Below, in pieces: positions 15,086-24,517 of a stretch of DNA of 56,157 bases; position 1 is the stretch's first letter; each line of letters opens with the position of its first letter. The stretch comes from Pelotomaculum sp. DTU098 (GTDB lineage: Bacteria; Bacillota; Desulfotomaculia; Desulfotomaculales; Pelotomaculaceae). Position numbers and translations under genes: made by a program. The notes beneath the pieces were generated by a model that saw only the letters and a program-made list of their open reading frames with translations, was not told the DNA's origin and ran no database searches. The stretch is taken from assembly GCA_001512635.1 (NCBI GenBank), contig LFSA01000090.1, forward strand, positions 4,576-60,732, in the 5' to 3' direction.

Positions 15086-17062
15086 ATGGAACACAGGGTC
15101 CGAATAACCGATACCACGCTACGGGACGCCCACCAGAGCCTCTGGGCAACCAGAATGCGCACGGCTGAGATGCTGCCTATCGCCGAGAAACTTGATAATG
15201 TGGGGTACCATTCCCTTGAAGTCTGGGGAGGGGTGACCTTTGATGTATGCATGCGCTATTTGAATGAGGATCCCTGGGAAAGGCTCCGCCTGCTGAAAAA
15301 ACATATCAAGAAAACACCCCTGCAGATGCTCTTAAGGGGTCAATCCCTCGTCGGCTACAAGCACTACCCGGATGATGTGGTAGAATCCTTTATTGCCAGA
15401 TCGGTGGAAAAGGGCATTAACATTGTCAGAGTCTTTGACGCGCTCAACGATATCAGAAACCTGGAAACCGCCATTCGCGCCACAAAAAAGGCCGGAGCCC
15501 ATGCCCAGGCAGCGATGGTTTACACTGTGAGCCCTGTCCATACCAACGAGCACTACCTGGCCATGGGACGCCAGCTAGTTGAAATGGGTGCCGATTCCCT
15601 TTGCATCAAGGATATGGCCGGGTTGCTGGCCCCCTACCGGGCCTATGAGCTGGTAAAACTCCTCAAGGATAACCTGTGCCTGCCTGTCCAGCTGCACTGC
15701 CACTATATTGGAGGCCTGGCTGTGGGAACATACCTGAAGGCTGTTGAAGCAGGGGCGGACGTCATCGATACCGCCACGGTGCCCCTGGCCTTCGGTGCCT
15801 CCCTGCCACCGGTTGAAACCGTGGTCCGCGCCCTGCAGGACACTCCCTTTGATACAGGACTGAACATCCATGATCTTTTTGAAGTTGCCGAGTATTTCGA
15901 GGAAATGAGAAAAAAGAACGGTTTTGAACGGGGTGTTACCCGGATTAACGATATGCGCGTTTTTGACCACCAGGTCCCTGGCGGGATGATCTCCAACCTC
16001 GTAACCCAGCTGGAGGAACAAAAGGCCCTGCACCGGATTGGCGAGGTACTCTCGGAAATACCCAGGGTACGCGAAGACCTCGGCTACCCGCCCCTGGTGA
16101 CCCCCAACAGTCAGATTGTAGGAACCCAGGCTGTCTTGAATGTACTTACCGGAGAGAGGTATAAGCTGGTTCCCGGGGAGGTCCGGGATTTCATTCAGGG
16201 TTATTACGGTAAGCCCCCGGCTCCGGTTAACCAGGAGATTGCCCGCAAAGTGCTGGGTGACCGCGAACCGATCACATGCAGGCCTGCTGACTTGTTGGAG
16301 CCCAGATTGGATAAAATAAGAAGGGAAATGAAGGATCTGGCAACCTGTGAAGAGGATGTAATCTCTTACGCTCTGTTTCCCCAGGTGGGCAGGCGGTTCC
16401 TGGAAGGGAGAAACAGGGGCGGCCGGAAAGAACCGGCGCCCGCTTCTGACAGGGTTGAAAAAGATCCTCCAAATCAACAGCGGAGAATGGCCGCTGCCCG
16501 GGTTGAGGAGAAAAACAGCAGGCCTGACCCGGCCCGGGGACCGGCAAGCCCGGAACCAGGCGGGAAAGGGCCTTTAAGGGAGGAAGGAAAAATGAATCTC
16601 GATGATGTCAGGGAATTAATAAAGCTTGTCAATGAAACCGGGATAACCGAAGTTAAGCTGGAAAGTGACGGGATCAAGATCGCAATTAAGAAAGGGCTTG
16701 GGCTTAACCCGGAAGCCGGGCCAGGCGCCCCTCCTCCAGCCAGGCAGAATCCGGATCTAACCTCCGGTCCAAAGGAAACAGCCCCAGCCATGCCGGAACA
16801 GACTGGGACCAAAGACCGGTCCAACCTGATCCCGGTGACATCTCCCATGGTCGGTACATTCTACCGTGCCCCGTCCCCTGAATCACCACCCTATGTCAAT
16901 GTGGGAGAAAGGGTAAAGAAGGGGCAGACCCTATGTATAATTGAAGCGATGAAACTGATGAACAAAATTGATTCCGAAGTAGAAGGGGAAATTGTCGAAA
17001 TTACTGTGGAAAACGGCTCACCCGTAGAATACGGCCAAACCCTATTTTTAATTAAACAGTAA
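15086..17062 (+). CDS. pycB: Pyruvate/oxaloacetate carboxyltransferase fused to biotin carboxyl carrier domain
   Basis: 658-residue fusion. Residues 1-445 are a carboxyltransferase of the PycB/OadA/5S type ([16 protein letters not shown] at the start, the metal-binding HCHYIGG near 206, and a conserved C-terminal part). A Pro/Lys/Glu-rich linker (about 446-502) leads to an AccB-like module that starts [18 protein letters not shown] and ends with the biotin domain, with acceptor K623 in EAMKLMN. With the neighbouring biotin carboxylase it would convert pyruvate to oxaloacetate. OadB/OadG membrane subunits are absent, so a sodium pump is unlikely. ATG 15086 follows GGGGAGG. A strong SD inside the frame at 16578-16587 may also start a separate carrier protein. 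Confidence 0.93.
   Translation: MEHRVRITDTTLRDAHQSLWATRMRTAEMLPIAEKLDNVGYHSLEVWGGVTFDVCMRYLNEDPWERLRLLKKHIKKTPLQMLLRGQSLVGYKHYPDDVVESFIARSVEKGINIVRVFDALNDIRNLETAIRATKKAGAHAQAAMVYTVSPVHTNEHYLAMGRQLVEMGADSLCIKDMAGLLAPYRAYELVKLLKDNLCLPVQLHCHYIGGLAVGTYLKAVEAGADVIDTATVPLAFGASLPPVETVVRALQDTPFDTGLNIHDLFEVAEYFEEMRKKNGFERGVTRINDMRVFDHQVPGGMISNLVTQLEEQKALHRIGEVLSEIPRVREDLGYPPLVTPNSQIVGTQAVLNVLTGERYKLVPGEVRDFIQGYYGKPPAPVNQEIARKVLGDREPITCRPADLLEPRLDKIRREMKDLATCEEDVISYALFPQVGRRFLEGRNRGGRKEPAPASDRVEKDPPNQQRRMAAARVEEKNSRPDPARGPASPEPGGKGPLREEGKMNLDDVRELIKLVNETGITEVKLESDGIKIAIKKGLGLNPEAGPGAPPPARQNPDLTSGPKETAPAMPEQTGTKDRSNLIPVTSPMVGTFYRAPSPESPPYVNVGERVKKGQTLCIIEAMKLMNKIDSEVEGEIVEITVENGSPVEYGQTLFLIKQ
16578..16594 (+). 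promoter_or_regulatory. Internal ribosome-binding site and start for a free BCCP
   Basis: GGGAGGAAGG (16578-16587) lies 4 nt before an in-frame ATG (16592-16594, residue 503 of the fusion). The resulting 156-residue product begins like a complete AccB and contains the biotin lysine. The site is as strong as those of the stand-alone genes around it. Confidence 0.6.
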
Positions 17063-17114
17063 GCCTTTAAGAGAAAATTACTGTTGCTTAACTTTAAGAA
17101 AGGATATCATAAAA

Positions 17115-18467
17115 ATGTTCAAAAAGATTCTCATCGCCAACCGGGGGGAAATAGCCGTCCGGATTATCAGAGCCTGCCGTGAAATGGATATTGCTACGGT
17201 TGCGGTTTATTCCCAGGCGGATAAGGAAAGCCTCCATGTATTGTGGGCAGATGAAGCTTATTGTATCGGGCCGGCGCCATCCGCAAAGAGTTATTTGAAC
17301 TATATCAACATCATCAGCGCAGCTATATTATCCGGTGCGGATGCCATCCACCCTGGTTACGGTTTTCTTGCGGAAAACGCAGCTTTTGCAGATGCTTGCA
17401 CAAGCTGCGGGATTACCTTTATCGGCCCGCACGCCAATGCAATCAGACAAATGGGAGCAAAAGCCACAGCCAGGGAAACCATGCTCAGGGCGGGAGTACC
17501 GGTTATACCGGGCTCGGAAGGAATGCTCAAGGACATTGATGAGGCCAAGAAACTGGCCCGGGAGATAGGTTATCCTGTAATCATTAAAGCCAGCGCCGGG
17601 GGCGGCGGGCGCGGCATGAGGGTCGTGCATAACGACAACGAACTGGAGGACGCCATCAATACAGCAAAGGCAGAGGCCAAAGCTGCCTTTGGTAATGATG
17701 ATGTCTACCTGGAAAAATACATGGAGGAACCCAGGCATATTGAGTTTCAGGTTTTGGGCGATATCCACGGTAACATAGTTCACCTTGGCGAAAGGGACTG
17801 TTCCATCCAACGGCGCAACCAAAAAATCCTTGAAGAAGCGCCTTCTCCGGCACTTAACTGGGAAATGCGCAGAAAAATGGGTGAAATTGCCGTCAGGGCG
17901 GCAAAGGCTGTAAATTACACCAGCGCGGGCACGGTAGAGTTCCTGTTGGATAAAAACATGAATTTTTATTTTATGGAAATGAATACAAGGATTCAGGTGG
18001 AGCACCCCGTTACAGAGGCTGTAAGCGGGATTGACCTGATTAAGGAACAGATTAGACTGGCCGCAGGGGAAAAACTGGGATTGAAGCAGGAGCAGATTAA
18101 GATTCAAGGCCATGCCATTGAATGCAGGATCAATGCAGAGGATCCCAACAGAAAATTCCAGCCCAGTTCCGGGAAAATAACAACTTATTTGCCTCCTGGA
18201 GGGCCGGGCATCCGGGTTGACAGTGCCATCTACGGGGGATATGTGCTCCCTCCTTTTTATGATTCCATGATTGGAAAACTAATAGCCTGGGGCAAGGACA
18301 GGGACGAAGCCATAGCCCGGATGCAGCGGGCCCTGCGGGAATTTGTGATTAAAGGAATCGATACAACCATTCCCTTTCACCAGAAAATCTTAAACAACGC
18401 CTTCTTCAGACGGGGCGAAATCTATACAAACTTTATTCAGCGACGCATTTTCGGTGATCATGACTAA
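17115..18467 (+). CDS. accC: Biotin carboxylase (PycA/AccC type)
   Basis: 450-residue ATP-grasp enzyme that carboxylates the biotin of the carrier using ATP and bicarbonate. It starts [20 protein letters not shown]. The ATP-binding glycine loop SAGGGGRGM (about 160-168) and the catalytic block [14 protein letters not shown] (about 290-303) are present. It follows pycB by 52 bases. In this context it is more likely the A subunit of a two-subunit pyruvate carboxylase than part of acetyl-CoA carboxylase, since accA/accD are not nearby. It could serve both. Confidence 0.94.
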   Translation: MFKKILIANRGEIAVRIIRACREMDIATVAVYSQADKESLHVLWADEAYCIGPAPSAKSYLNYINIISAAILSGADAIHPGYGFLAENAAFADACTSCGITFIGPHANAIRQMGAKATARETMLRAGVPVIPGSEGMLKDIDEAKKLAREIGYPVIIKASAGGGGRGMRVVHNDNELEDAINTAKAEAKAAFGNDDVYLEKYMEEPRHIEFQVLGDIHGNIVHLGERDCSIQRRNQKILEEAPSPALNWEMRRKMGEIAVRAAKAVNYTSAGTVEFLLDKNMNFYFMEMNTRIQVEHPVTEAVSGIDLIKEQIRLAAGEKLGLKQEQIKIQGHAIECRINAEDPNRKFQPSSGKITTYLPPGGPGIRVDSAIYGGYVLPPFYDSMIGKLIAWGKDRDEAIARMQRALREFVIKGIDTTIPFHQKILNNAFFRRGEIYTNFIQRRIFGDHD

Positions 18468-18490
18468 TTATTTTCTCAATAGATTGATAT

Positions 18491-18519
18491 TTGCGTCGAA
18501 TTACCAATTTTGCTATAAT
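18491..18519 (+). promoter_or_regulatory. Sigma-A promoter of the asp23 operon
   Basis: TTGCGT (18491-18496), a 17-nt spacer and a perfect TATAAT (18514-18519), about 115 bases before asp23. Confidence 0.65.
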
Positions 18520-18633
18520 GTACTTATTAATTAACCCTTTTCCCGAATTTTCACTTCTATATAACATTTATAGACTTTTTTTCCCGAGAGGAAACCATAA
18601 AAACCTTTAAACTTTCCAGGCGGAGGTGATAAT

Positions 18634-19026
18634 TTGGAATCCAAGGAAATTGTCCGTGAAGAACAAACCGGCCTTGGCTCAATCAGAATCTCTGACGAGG
18701 TGGTTAAGGTCATTGCCGGGCTGGCTGCCATAGAAATTAAAGGGGTAGCCGGCATGAGCGGAGGCATAGCCGGCGGCATAGCAGAAATGCTGGGCAGGAA
18801 GAACCTCTCCAGGGGGATCAAGGTTGAGGTTGGCGAAAAAGAGGCTGCAGTTGATGCCTATGTTATTATGGAATATGGCGTCCGCATACCCGATGTGGCT
18901 GCTCAAATCCAGGAAAGCGTCAAAAACGCCATCGAGCGGATGACCGGGCTTTCTGTTGTTGAGGTTAACGTCAACGTTCAGGGAGTAGCCTTTGAGGCCA
19001 GGGACGAAGAACACAGGGTCAGATAA
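18634..19026 (+). CDS. Asp23/Gls24 family envelope stress protein
   Basis: 130-residue DUF322 protein. The family pattern is clear: GSIRISDEVVKVIAGLAAIEIKGVAGM near the start and VAAQIQESVKNAIERMTGLSVVEVNVNVQGV near the end. Asp23 proteins form a membrane-associated network anchored by AmaP, encoded next. Start TTG 18634 lies behind GGCGGAGGTGA. A hairpin with a T run separates it from amaP. Confidence 0.92.
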   Translation: MESKEIVREEQTGLGSIRISDEVVKVIAGLAAIEIKGVAGMSGGIAGGIAEMLGRKNLSRGIKVEVGEKEAAVDAYVIMEYGVRIPDVAAQIQESVKNAIERMTGLSVVEVNVNVQGVAFEARDEEHRVR

Positions 19027-19034
19027 CAGCTGTT

Positions 19035-19061
19035 AACCCCCTTGCCAGGGGGTTGGTTTTT
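19035..19061 (+). terminator. Terminator-like hairpin between asp23 and amaP
   Basis: The 8-bp stem AACCCCCT/AGGGGGTT with loop TGCC is followed by GG and TTTTT. amaP starts 18 bases later, so the hairpin probably lowers amaP expression relative to asp23 rather than ending the operon. Confidence 0.65.
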
Positions 19062-19078
19062 GAAGGGGGTAGCCTAAA

Positions 19079-19609
19079 ATGAGTCCTTTGGACAGGGCTT
19101 TGCTGGCTGTTTATACACTTTTTTTTACTTTCCTGTTAGCGCTGTTTTCTGCGGTCATACTGGGATGGAGGGCACCCCTGTTTCTTTTCAGGGATCTCTT
19201 TGCTCCCAACCGTCCGGAAATATTCTGGCCGGTTATAGCCATCCTCATCTTGACAGGCCTCCGTCTATTCTGGATCAGCCTCTCCAGGCCGAGGGGCAGG
19301 CATGTGGTGCTTAAAGAAACCTCGCTGGGGCAGGTAAAGGTATCTTTCCAGGCCATTGAAAGTTTAGTGGAAAAGGTTGTTTCCCAGTTTAACGGCGTCC
19401 GGGATGTAAAACCACGGATCATAACCGTCCCCCAGGGCGTGGGCATTCAAGTCCGGGCTTCCGTTACCCCTGACGTAAATGTACCGGAGGTTTCCAGTGA
19501 AATCCAAAACCGGATCAAGGAACGCATGCAAGAAGTCATGGGTATCACTGTCAATACTGTAAAAATTTCCATTGAAAGCATCTCCCTGAACAAGCCCAGA
19601 GTTGAATAG
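19079..19609 (+). CDS. amaP: Alkaline-shock membrane anchor protein AmaP
   Basis: 176-residue protein with two transmembrane helices (about 7-28 and 48-67) and a C-terminal Asp23-like domain (LGQVKVSFQAIESLVEKVV ... EIQNRIKERMQEVMGITVNTVKISI). In Staphylococcus AmaP anchors Asp23 at the membrane, and the arrangement asp23-amaP-DUF2273 supports the same role here. ATG 19079 follows AAGGGGGTAG. Confidence 0.9.
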   Translation: MSPLDRALLAVYTLFFTFLLALFSAVILGWRAPLFLFRDLFAPNRPEIFWPVIAILILTGLRLFWISLSRPRGRHVVLKETSLGQVKVSFQAIESLVEKVVSQFNGVRDVKPRIITVPQGVGIQVRASVTPDVNVPEVSSEIQNRIKERMQEVMGITVNTVKISIESISLNKPRVE

Positions 19610-19728
19610 GAAAAGGGCTTTCCGTTTCAGGCGCAGCCGATAACCGGGGACCCTCATGCAGCTCCAGGTTTAAGGCAGGATAAATCGTCTAAAAATCCCG
19701 AAAAAGGGTTGACAACCGATAGCTTGTT

Positions 19729-19766
19729 CGCGGACAAAAATGACCAACTGTGGCATAATGTCCGCG
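19729..19766 (+). repeat. Inverted repeat upstream of the tnpB-like remnant
   Basis: CGCGGACA (19729-19736) and TGTCCGCG (19759-19766) form an 8-bp stem with a 22-nt loop. The loop contains CATAAT, which could be a -10. It may be a transposon-end structure or the promoter region of the old element. Confidence 0.4.
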
Positions 19767-19810
19767 TTCAGCAAAGAACAAGGCAAAAAGAGCGTTGGAG
19801 TTGATCCAGC

Positions 19811-20035
19811 GTGAAGATTAACCGCGCCTACCGCTACGAACTTGACCCAAACCGCGAGAAACAGGTCCTGCTTGCTAAACGGCGGGAAGTAACGCATGTG
19901 GACATTGGAGGTTGCAGGCTCAGGCCGGTGCCGGTGGATGAAGCAGGAACTTTTCTGGTGAGATATTTGACCATGAAAGGAGAACGGTGTTCTGATGGGA
20001 ATTATCCAGGAAATCCTGGAAAAACATCTGGGTAA
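19811..20035 (+). pseudogene. Probable remnant of an IS605-type tnpB (OrfB) gene
   Basis: 74-codon frame starting at GTG 19811. The first 23 residues (INRAYRYELDPNREKQVLLAK) resemble the N-terminus of TnpB/OrfB proteins of IS200/IS605 elements. What follows (EVTHVDIGGCRLRPVPVDEAG) does not continue the TnpB fold and may be the joined 3' end of the gene. No catalytic RuvC residues or zinc finger remain. It lies between amaP and the DUF2273 gene and overlaps the latter's start. It is likely the scar of an element that inserted in the operon and was mostly deleted. Confidence 0.45.
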
Positions 20036-20207
20036 GGCAGCGGGTATCTTAATAGGTATCATCTTTGGTTTACTGGCAATAAAATACGGCCTGCTAAGGG
20101 CTATTTTCGTAGCGCTGTGTGCCTTAGCCGGGTACTATATAGGTAAACGCCTGGATGAAAGAGTTGATTTCCGGGAAATATTTTCAAGGCTCTTTGGGGA
20201 ACGCTAA
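19995..20207 (+). CDS. DUF2273 small membrane protein
   Basis: 70-residue protein with two transmembrane helices (about 15-32 and 35-50), of the DUF2273 family that regularly follows asp23 and amaP. The sequence MGIIQEILEKHLGKAAGILIGIIFGLLAIKYG is characteristic. ATG 19995 follows AAGGAG at a rather long distance (about 11 nt). Presumed third member of the envelope operon. Confidence 0.88.
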   Translation: MGIIQEILEKHLGKAAGILIGIIFGLLAIKYGLLRAIFVALCALAGYYIGKRLDERVDFREIFSRLFGER

Positions 20208-20339
20208 AAATGGGTTCTCAGTAAGGTCAACAAAAATTTTAACAATTTTAGCAGCTGCAGGTACAGAACAGGCCATGTTTAAACCTGAAACAGGCAGCTG
20301 GTTTTTCAGAGCCTGTATTGCAGCGCAAGGAGGACACGG

Positions 20340-20765
20340 GTGAGTAGAAGACAGGCCAGGGAAAGGGCTCTCCAGGTTCTGTTTCAAGTTGACTTGGGCG
20401 GCGTGGATCCCCGCAAGGCTATGCAACACATGGATGAAAACTGTGGGAGTTTAATGAAGGAAGCGGACTTTGCCGAAAGAATTGTCTTTGGAACACTGGA
20501 AAACCTGAAATTAATTGATCAGGTCATAGCAAGTATCAGCAAAGAATGGGACTTAAAGAGGATGGCCTCCGTAGACAGGAATATCATGCGTATGGCCCTG
20601 TACGAAATTTTGTTTTGCAAGGATATTCCCGGGAGCGTTTCTGTAAACGAGGCGGTGGAACTGGGCAAGATTTTCGGGGGGGAAGATTCAGGCCGTTTTA
20701 TTAATGGCATTCTGGGCAAGGTACTGGAGAACCCCGAAGTGTACAGAAATCAACCTCTTAATTGA
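20340..20765 (+). CDS. nusB: Transcription antitermination factor NusB
   Basis: NusB binds BoxA RNA together with S10 and promotes rRNA antitermination. The 141-residue length is typical. It starts SRRQARERALQVLFQVDLG and contains DLKRMASVDRNIMRMALYEI and EAVELGKIFGGEDSGRFINGILGK, all NusB signatures. GTG 20340 follows AAGGAGG by 6-7 nt. In relatives nusB heads the same xseA-folD-ispA-dxs neighbourhood. Confidence 0.96.
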   Translation: MSRRQARERALQVLFQVDLGGVDPRKAMQHMDENCGSLMKEADFAERIVFGTLENLKLIDQVIASISKEWDLKRMASVDRNIMRMALYEILFCKDIPGSVSVNEAVELGKIFGGEDSGRFINGILGKVLENPEVYRNQPLN

Positions 20766-20925
20766 GCTTGCCAGCCAGCGCTTCAGGTTACATAGTATTT
20801 TGGAGCAGGCCTCATCCTTTCGGTATGCTCTTAAATTCTGACAGGTGAAAAATAAGTAGGAATTAAGCAGATTACCTCGAATATTCAAATACAGAAATAA
20901 TCCTGATAGAAAGGAATACCACCAG

Positions 20926-21786
20926 ATGTACAGGATACTCAAAAAGGATGTCTTAGTTCCGTCAATTAACCTTTTTGAAATCGAAGCGCCCAAAGTAGCC
21001 AGAAAAGCGGAACCCGGACAGTTTGTTATACTTCGCCTTCACGAGCAGGGAGAGAGAATTCCTTTAACCATTGCAGATTTTGACCGTGCCAGGGGAACGA
21101 TCACCTGCGTTTTTCAAGAAGTGGGAAAGACAACAATGGAGTTGGGGACACTTAACGAGGGTGATTATATCCAGGATTTTGTCGGGCCCCTGGGGATGCC
21201 TTCCCACATCGAATTGTTCGGCCGGGTTGTATGTGTCGGGGGCGGCGTGGGTGTAGCGCCGGTTCATCCCATTGCCCGGGCCCTGAAAGAAGCAGGTAAC
21301 GAGGTCCTGGGCATCATCGGGGCCAGGCATAAAGGTTTGCTCTTCTGGGAAGACAGGATGAGGGCTGCCTGCACTGAATTACGCGTAACAACCGACGACG
21401 GCTCTTATATGAGAAAGGGCTTCGTTACAGATTTATTAAAGGAAGCTATTCATGAGGGCGGCAAGATCGATCTCTGCCTGGCCATCGGCCCCCTGCCCAT
21501 GATGCGGGCCGTTTGCGAACTGACCAGGGAATACGGCATAAAAACCATCGTCAGTTTAAATACCCTGATGGTTGACGGAACCGGCATGTGCGGTTGCTGC
21601 CGTGTTACGGTGGGCGGGGAAACACGTTTTGCCTGTGTGGACGGGCCGGAATTTGACGGGCACCAGGTGGACTTTGAAGAAATGTCCCGCCGCTCTGTAA
21701 TCTATAAACCCCAGGAATTGCTGGCCAGGGAAAAATATCAACAAAACCACGCCAGCCGGTGTGCCTGTAAGGGAGGGACTTGCTAA
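20926..21786 (+). CDS. nfnA: NfnA-type subunit of ferredoxin:NADP+ oxidoreductase
   Basis: 286-residue flavoprotein of the ferredoxin-NADP reductase family. It has an FAD-binding beta barrel (about 1-95), an NAD-binding domain with VCVGGGVGVAPVHPIARAL (about 103-121), and a C-terminal cysteine cluster (GTGMCGCCRVTVGGETRFACVDG) for a [2Fe-2S] centre. With the next gene it forms NfnAB, which couples NADH and reduced ferredoxin to NADP+ by electron bifurcation in anaerobes. An alternative name is sulfide dehydrogenase subunit. The stop overlaps the nfnB ATG by one base. Confidence 0.92.
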   Translation: MYRILKKDVLVPSINLFEIEAPKVARKAEPGQFVILRLHEQGERIPLTIADFDRARGTITCVFQEVGKTTMELGTLNEGDYIQDFVGPLGMPSHIELFGRVVCVGGGVGVAPVHPIARALKEAGNEVLGIIGARHKGLLFWEDRMRAACTELRVTTDDGSYMRKGFVTDLLKEAIHEGGKIDLCLAIGPLPMMRAVCELTREYGIKTIVSLNTLMVDGTGMCGCCRVTVGGETRFACVDGPEFDGHQVDFEEMSRRSVIYKPQELLAREKYQQNHASRCACKGGTC

Positions 21787-23192
21787 TGACCGAAAAGAAG
21801 AAGGCGATCAAACCGCAAAAAAATCCTATGCCCGTTCAGGACCCGGCTTTACGGGTGAAAAATTTCAATGAAGTAGCCCTCGGCTATAGCGAGGCAGCTG
21901 TTATCGACGAGGCCAGCCGGTGCCTGCATTGTAAAAATATGCCCTGCAGACAGGGCTGTCCTGTCGATATCGACATTTCAGGCTTCATCAAACTGGCCGC
22001 TGAAGGTGATTTTGCCGGAGCAGCCAAAAAGATTAAGGAGAAAAACGCCCTGCCCGCTGTTTGCGGCCGGGTCTGCCCCCAGGAAAACCAGTGTGAGAAG
22101 TACTGCACCCTGGGCAAAAAATACAAGCCCGTCGCCATCGGCCGGATCGAGCGTTTCTGTGCCGACTGGGAAATGGCCAACGGCACGGGATCCCAGGAAG
22201 TCGCACCCCCCACCGGTAAAAAGGTAGCCGTGGTTGGTTCCGGCCCTGCAGGTTTGACCTGCGCCGCCGATTTGGCCAAGCTGGGACACCGGGTTACTAT
22301 TTTCGAGGCCCTGCATACACCTGGCGGCGTGTTGATGTACGGCATCCCCGAGTTCCGCCTGCCCAAGGCCATTGTTCAGGCGGAAATAGAGAACCTTAAA
22401 AAGCTGGGTGTAGAGATCCAGGTCAACTCAGTGGTGGGCCGTTTTGCAACCATTGATGATCTGATGCAAAAAGAAGGTTTTGACGCAGTTTTTATTGGAA
22501 CCGGCGCAGGGCTTCCCTATTTTATGGGAATACCAGGGGAAAACGCCTGCGGAGTATACTCGGCCAATGAATTCCTGACCCGCACCAACTTGATGAAGGC
22601 CTACCTTTTCCCCACATACGACACCCCAATCCGGGTAGGACGGAAAGTGGCCGTGCTGGGAGGCGGCAATGTGGCCATGGACGCAGCCCGTACCGCGCTG
22701 CGCCTGGGAGCGGAGGAGTCCTGGATTGTTTACCGGCGCTCCAAAGTAGAAATGCCGGCCCGGCAGGAGGAAGTAAGCCATGCGGAAGAAGAGGGTGTGC
22801 GTTTTAAATTTCTAACCAGCCCAACCAGGATCATTTGCAACGATGATTACTGGGTTACGGCCATGGAATGCCTGCAGTACGAACTGGGTGAACCCGACGA
22901 ATCCGGGCGCCGCAGGCCGGTTCCCATTAAGGGTTCCGAATTCATCATGGAGGTGGACACAGTGGTGGTGGCCATAGGGCAGGGCCCGAACCCCCTGATC
23001 CCAAGGACCACCAAAGGTCTGGAATGCACAAAAAGAGGTAATATTGTTGCCGATACGGAAACAGGCGCCACTTCCAAGCCCGGGGTTTTTGCCGGCGGAG
23101 ACGTTGTCACCGGCGCAGCCACGGTGATCCTGGCCATGGGGGCCGGCCGGAAGGCAGCAAATGCTATTCATAACTATTTGACCGGAAAGTAG
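21786..23192 (+). CDS. nfnB: NfnB-type subunit (glutamate synthase small-subunit-like)
   Basis: 468 residues from ATG 21786, chosen because GGGAGGG (21771-21777) lies 8 nt upstream; the in-frame TTG at 21780 is too close. N-terminal cysteine motifs (CLHCKNMPCRQGCP, CGRVCPQENQCEKYC) bind two [4Fe-4S] clusters. Then come an FAD site (VGSGPAG) and an NADP(H) site (GGGNVAMDAARTALRLG). No glutamate synthase large subunit is nearby, and pairing with nfnA identifies it as NfnB, the subunit thought to carry the bifurcating FAD. Confidence 0.93.
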   Translation: MTEKKKAIKPQKNPMPVQDPALRVKNFNEVALGYSEAAVIDEASRCLHCKNMPCRQGCPVDIDISGFIKLAAEGDFAGAAKKIKEKNALPAVCGRVCPQENQCEKYCTLGKKYKPVAIGRIERFCADWEMANGTGSQEVAPPTGKKVAVVGSGPAGLTCAADLAKLGHRVTIFEALHTPGGVLMYGIPEFRLPKAIVQAEIENLKKLGVEIQVNSVVGRFATIDDLMQKEGFDAVFIGTGAGLPYFMGIPGENACGVYSANEFLTRTNLMKAYLFPTYDTPIRVGRKVAVLGGGNVAMDAARTALRLGAEESWIVYRRSKVEMPARQEEVSHAEEEGVRFKFLTSPTRIICNDDYWVTAMECLQYELGEPDESGRRRPVPIKGSEFIMEVDTVVVAIGQGPNPLIPRTTKGLECTKRGNIVADTETGATSKPGVFAGGDVVTGAATVILAMGAGRKAANAIHNYLTGK

Positions 23193-23304
23193 ACAATGGT
23201 TTAGAAGTTAAAAGGAAATCTATTTTCTTCTAACAAGGCCTGTAAAGAAACACTGGCATTTTGGTTTAGGGTACTTTAACCTCAAGAACCGGGAGTTTAT
23301 CAAG

Positions 23305-24507
23305 TTGCGCGTTTTAACTGTCCAGGAACTGACCAGGCATATAAAAATGCTGCTGGAAAAAGACTATCTCCTGGCCAATGTATGGGTCAGGGGAGAGGTT
23401 TCCAATTTCAAACCCGCATCTTCCGGGCACTTCTATTTTACCTTGAAAGACGACTGCAGCAGTCTAAAGGTGGTTATGTTCCGTTCCAGAAGCCGGCTGG
23501 TTCCCTTTCGCCTGGAAAACGGTATGGCCGTCACGATCCGCGGTTACATTTCATTATATGAACGGGACGGTATTTACCAGCTCTATGGGCAGGAAATTGA
23601 GCCCGATGGAACCGGAGCCCTCTACCTTGCCTTTGAACAGCTTAAAGCAAGGCTGCAAAAAGAAGGGCTGTTTGACCCAAAACACAAAAAGGAACTTCCC
23701 CTCCTGCCGCGCCGGATCGGCCTGGTGACCTCGCCAACCGGGGCGGCTGTCAGGGATCTCATGAAAATCATCCAGCGCCGCTGGCCTGGTCTCCACCTTG
23801 TCCTTGTACCCGTGCCGGTTCAGGGGGACACAGCTCCCCCTGCCATAGCCCGGGCTATTGATCTGCTCAACAGGGTGGGCGGTATTGAACTGATCATTGT
23901 CGGCCGGGGCGGGGGTTCCCTGGAAGAGATCTGGGCCTTCAACACCGAAATTGTGGCCAGGAGTATTTTTCGGTCAACCGTGCCGGTCATCTCGGCAGTG
24001 GGCCACGAAACGGATTTTACCATCTCCGATTTTGTGGCAGATATGCGGGCTTCGACACCCTCAGCCGCCGCCGAGCTGGCTGTTCCCGACAAGCGGGAAA
24101 TGGCACGCCGGCTTGTGACACTGAAATCCAGGCTGGCCCAGGCTTTAAGGGAAAGTGCTCTGAGAAGCCGCCGCCGCCTTGATAACTGCCTTGCCCACCG
24201 GGTTTTTGCCCACCCCCGGGATACCCTCTGCGGCTCCCGGCAGCAGTCCCTGGATCAGCTCCACCGCAGGCTGGTCCAGAGTATTCAGGGTGTTATCGAA
24301 CGCAAGGGCGGTTCCCTGGCAATACTGGCCGGACAACTCCAGGCCTTAAGTCCCCTGGCCACCCTGGCCAGAGGTTACTCCATCTGCACCACGCCCGACG
24401 GCCGGAAGGTCATCCGGGATGCTGAATCTGTTAAGAAGGGAGACCGGCTGTCGGTCCTGCTACTGAGGGGAAAACTGCAATGCCTGGTTGAGGATAAAAC
24501 AACTTGA
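23305..24507 (+). CDS. xseA: Exodeoxyribonuclease VII large subunit
   Basis: 400-residue nuclease subunit with an N-terminal OB-fold (VWVRGEVSNFKPASSGHFYFTLKD, about 26-49) and the catalytic domain (IGLVTSPTGAAVRDL; GRGGGSLEEIWAFN; SAVGHETDFTISDFVADMRASTPSAAAE). It acts with XseB, encoded at 26145. Start TTG 23305 follows GGGAG. folD, fchA and xseB follow, a standard Firmicute arrangement apart from the inserted fchA. Confidence 0.96.
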   Translation: MRVLTVQELTRHIKMLLEKDYLLANVWVRGEVSNFKPASSGHFYFTLKDDCSSLKVVMFRSRSRLVPFRLENGMAVTIRGYISLYERDGIYQLYGQEIEPDGTGALYLAFEQLKARLQKEGLFDPKHKKELPLLPRRIGLVTSPTGAAVRDLMKIIQRRWPGLHLVLVPVPVQGDTAPPAIARAIDLLNRVGGIELIIVGRGGGSLEEIWAFNTEIVARSIFRSTVPVISAVGHETDFTISDFVADMRASTPSAAAELAVPDKREMARRLVTLKSRLAQALRESALRSRRRLDNCLAHRVFAHPRDTLCGSRQQSLDQLHRRLVQSIQGVIERKGGSLAILAGQLQALSPLATLARGYSICTTPDGRKVIRDAESVKKGDRLSVLLLRGKLQCLVEDKTT

Positions 24508-24517
24508 GTTAAAGTGA

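Noticed and set aside
15575-16477. 300-codon minus-strand frame
   Set aside because: Fully antisense to the conserved carboxyltransferase gene, with no start signal or recognisable domain.
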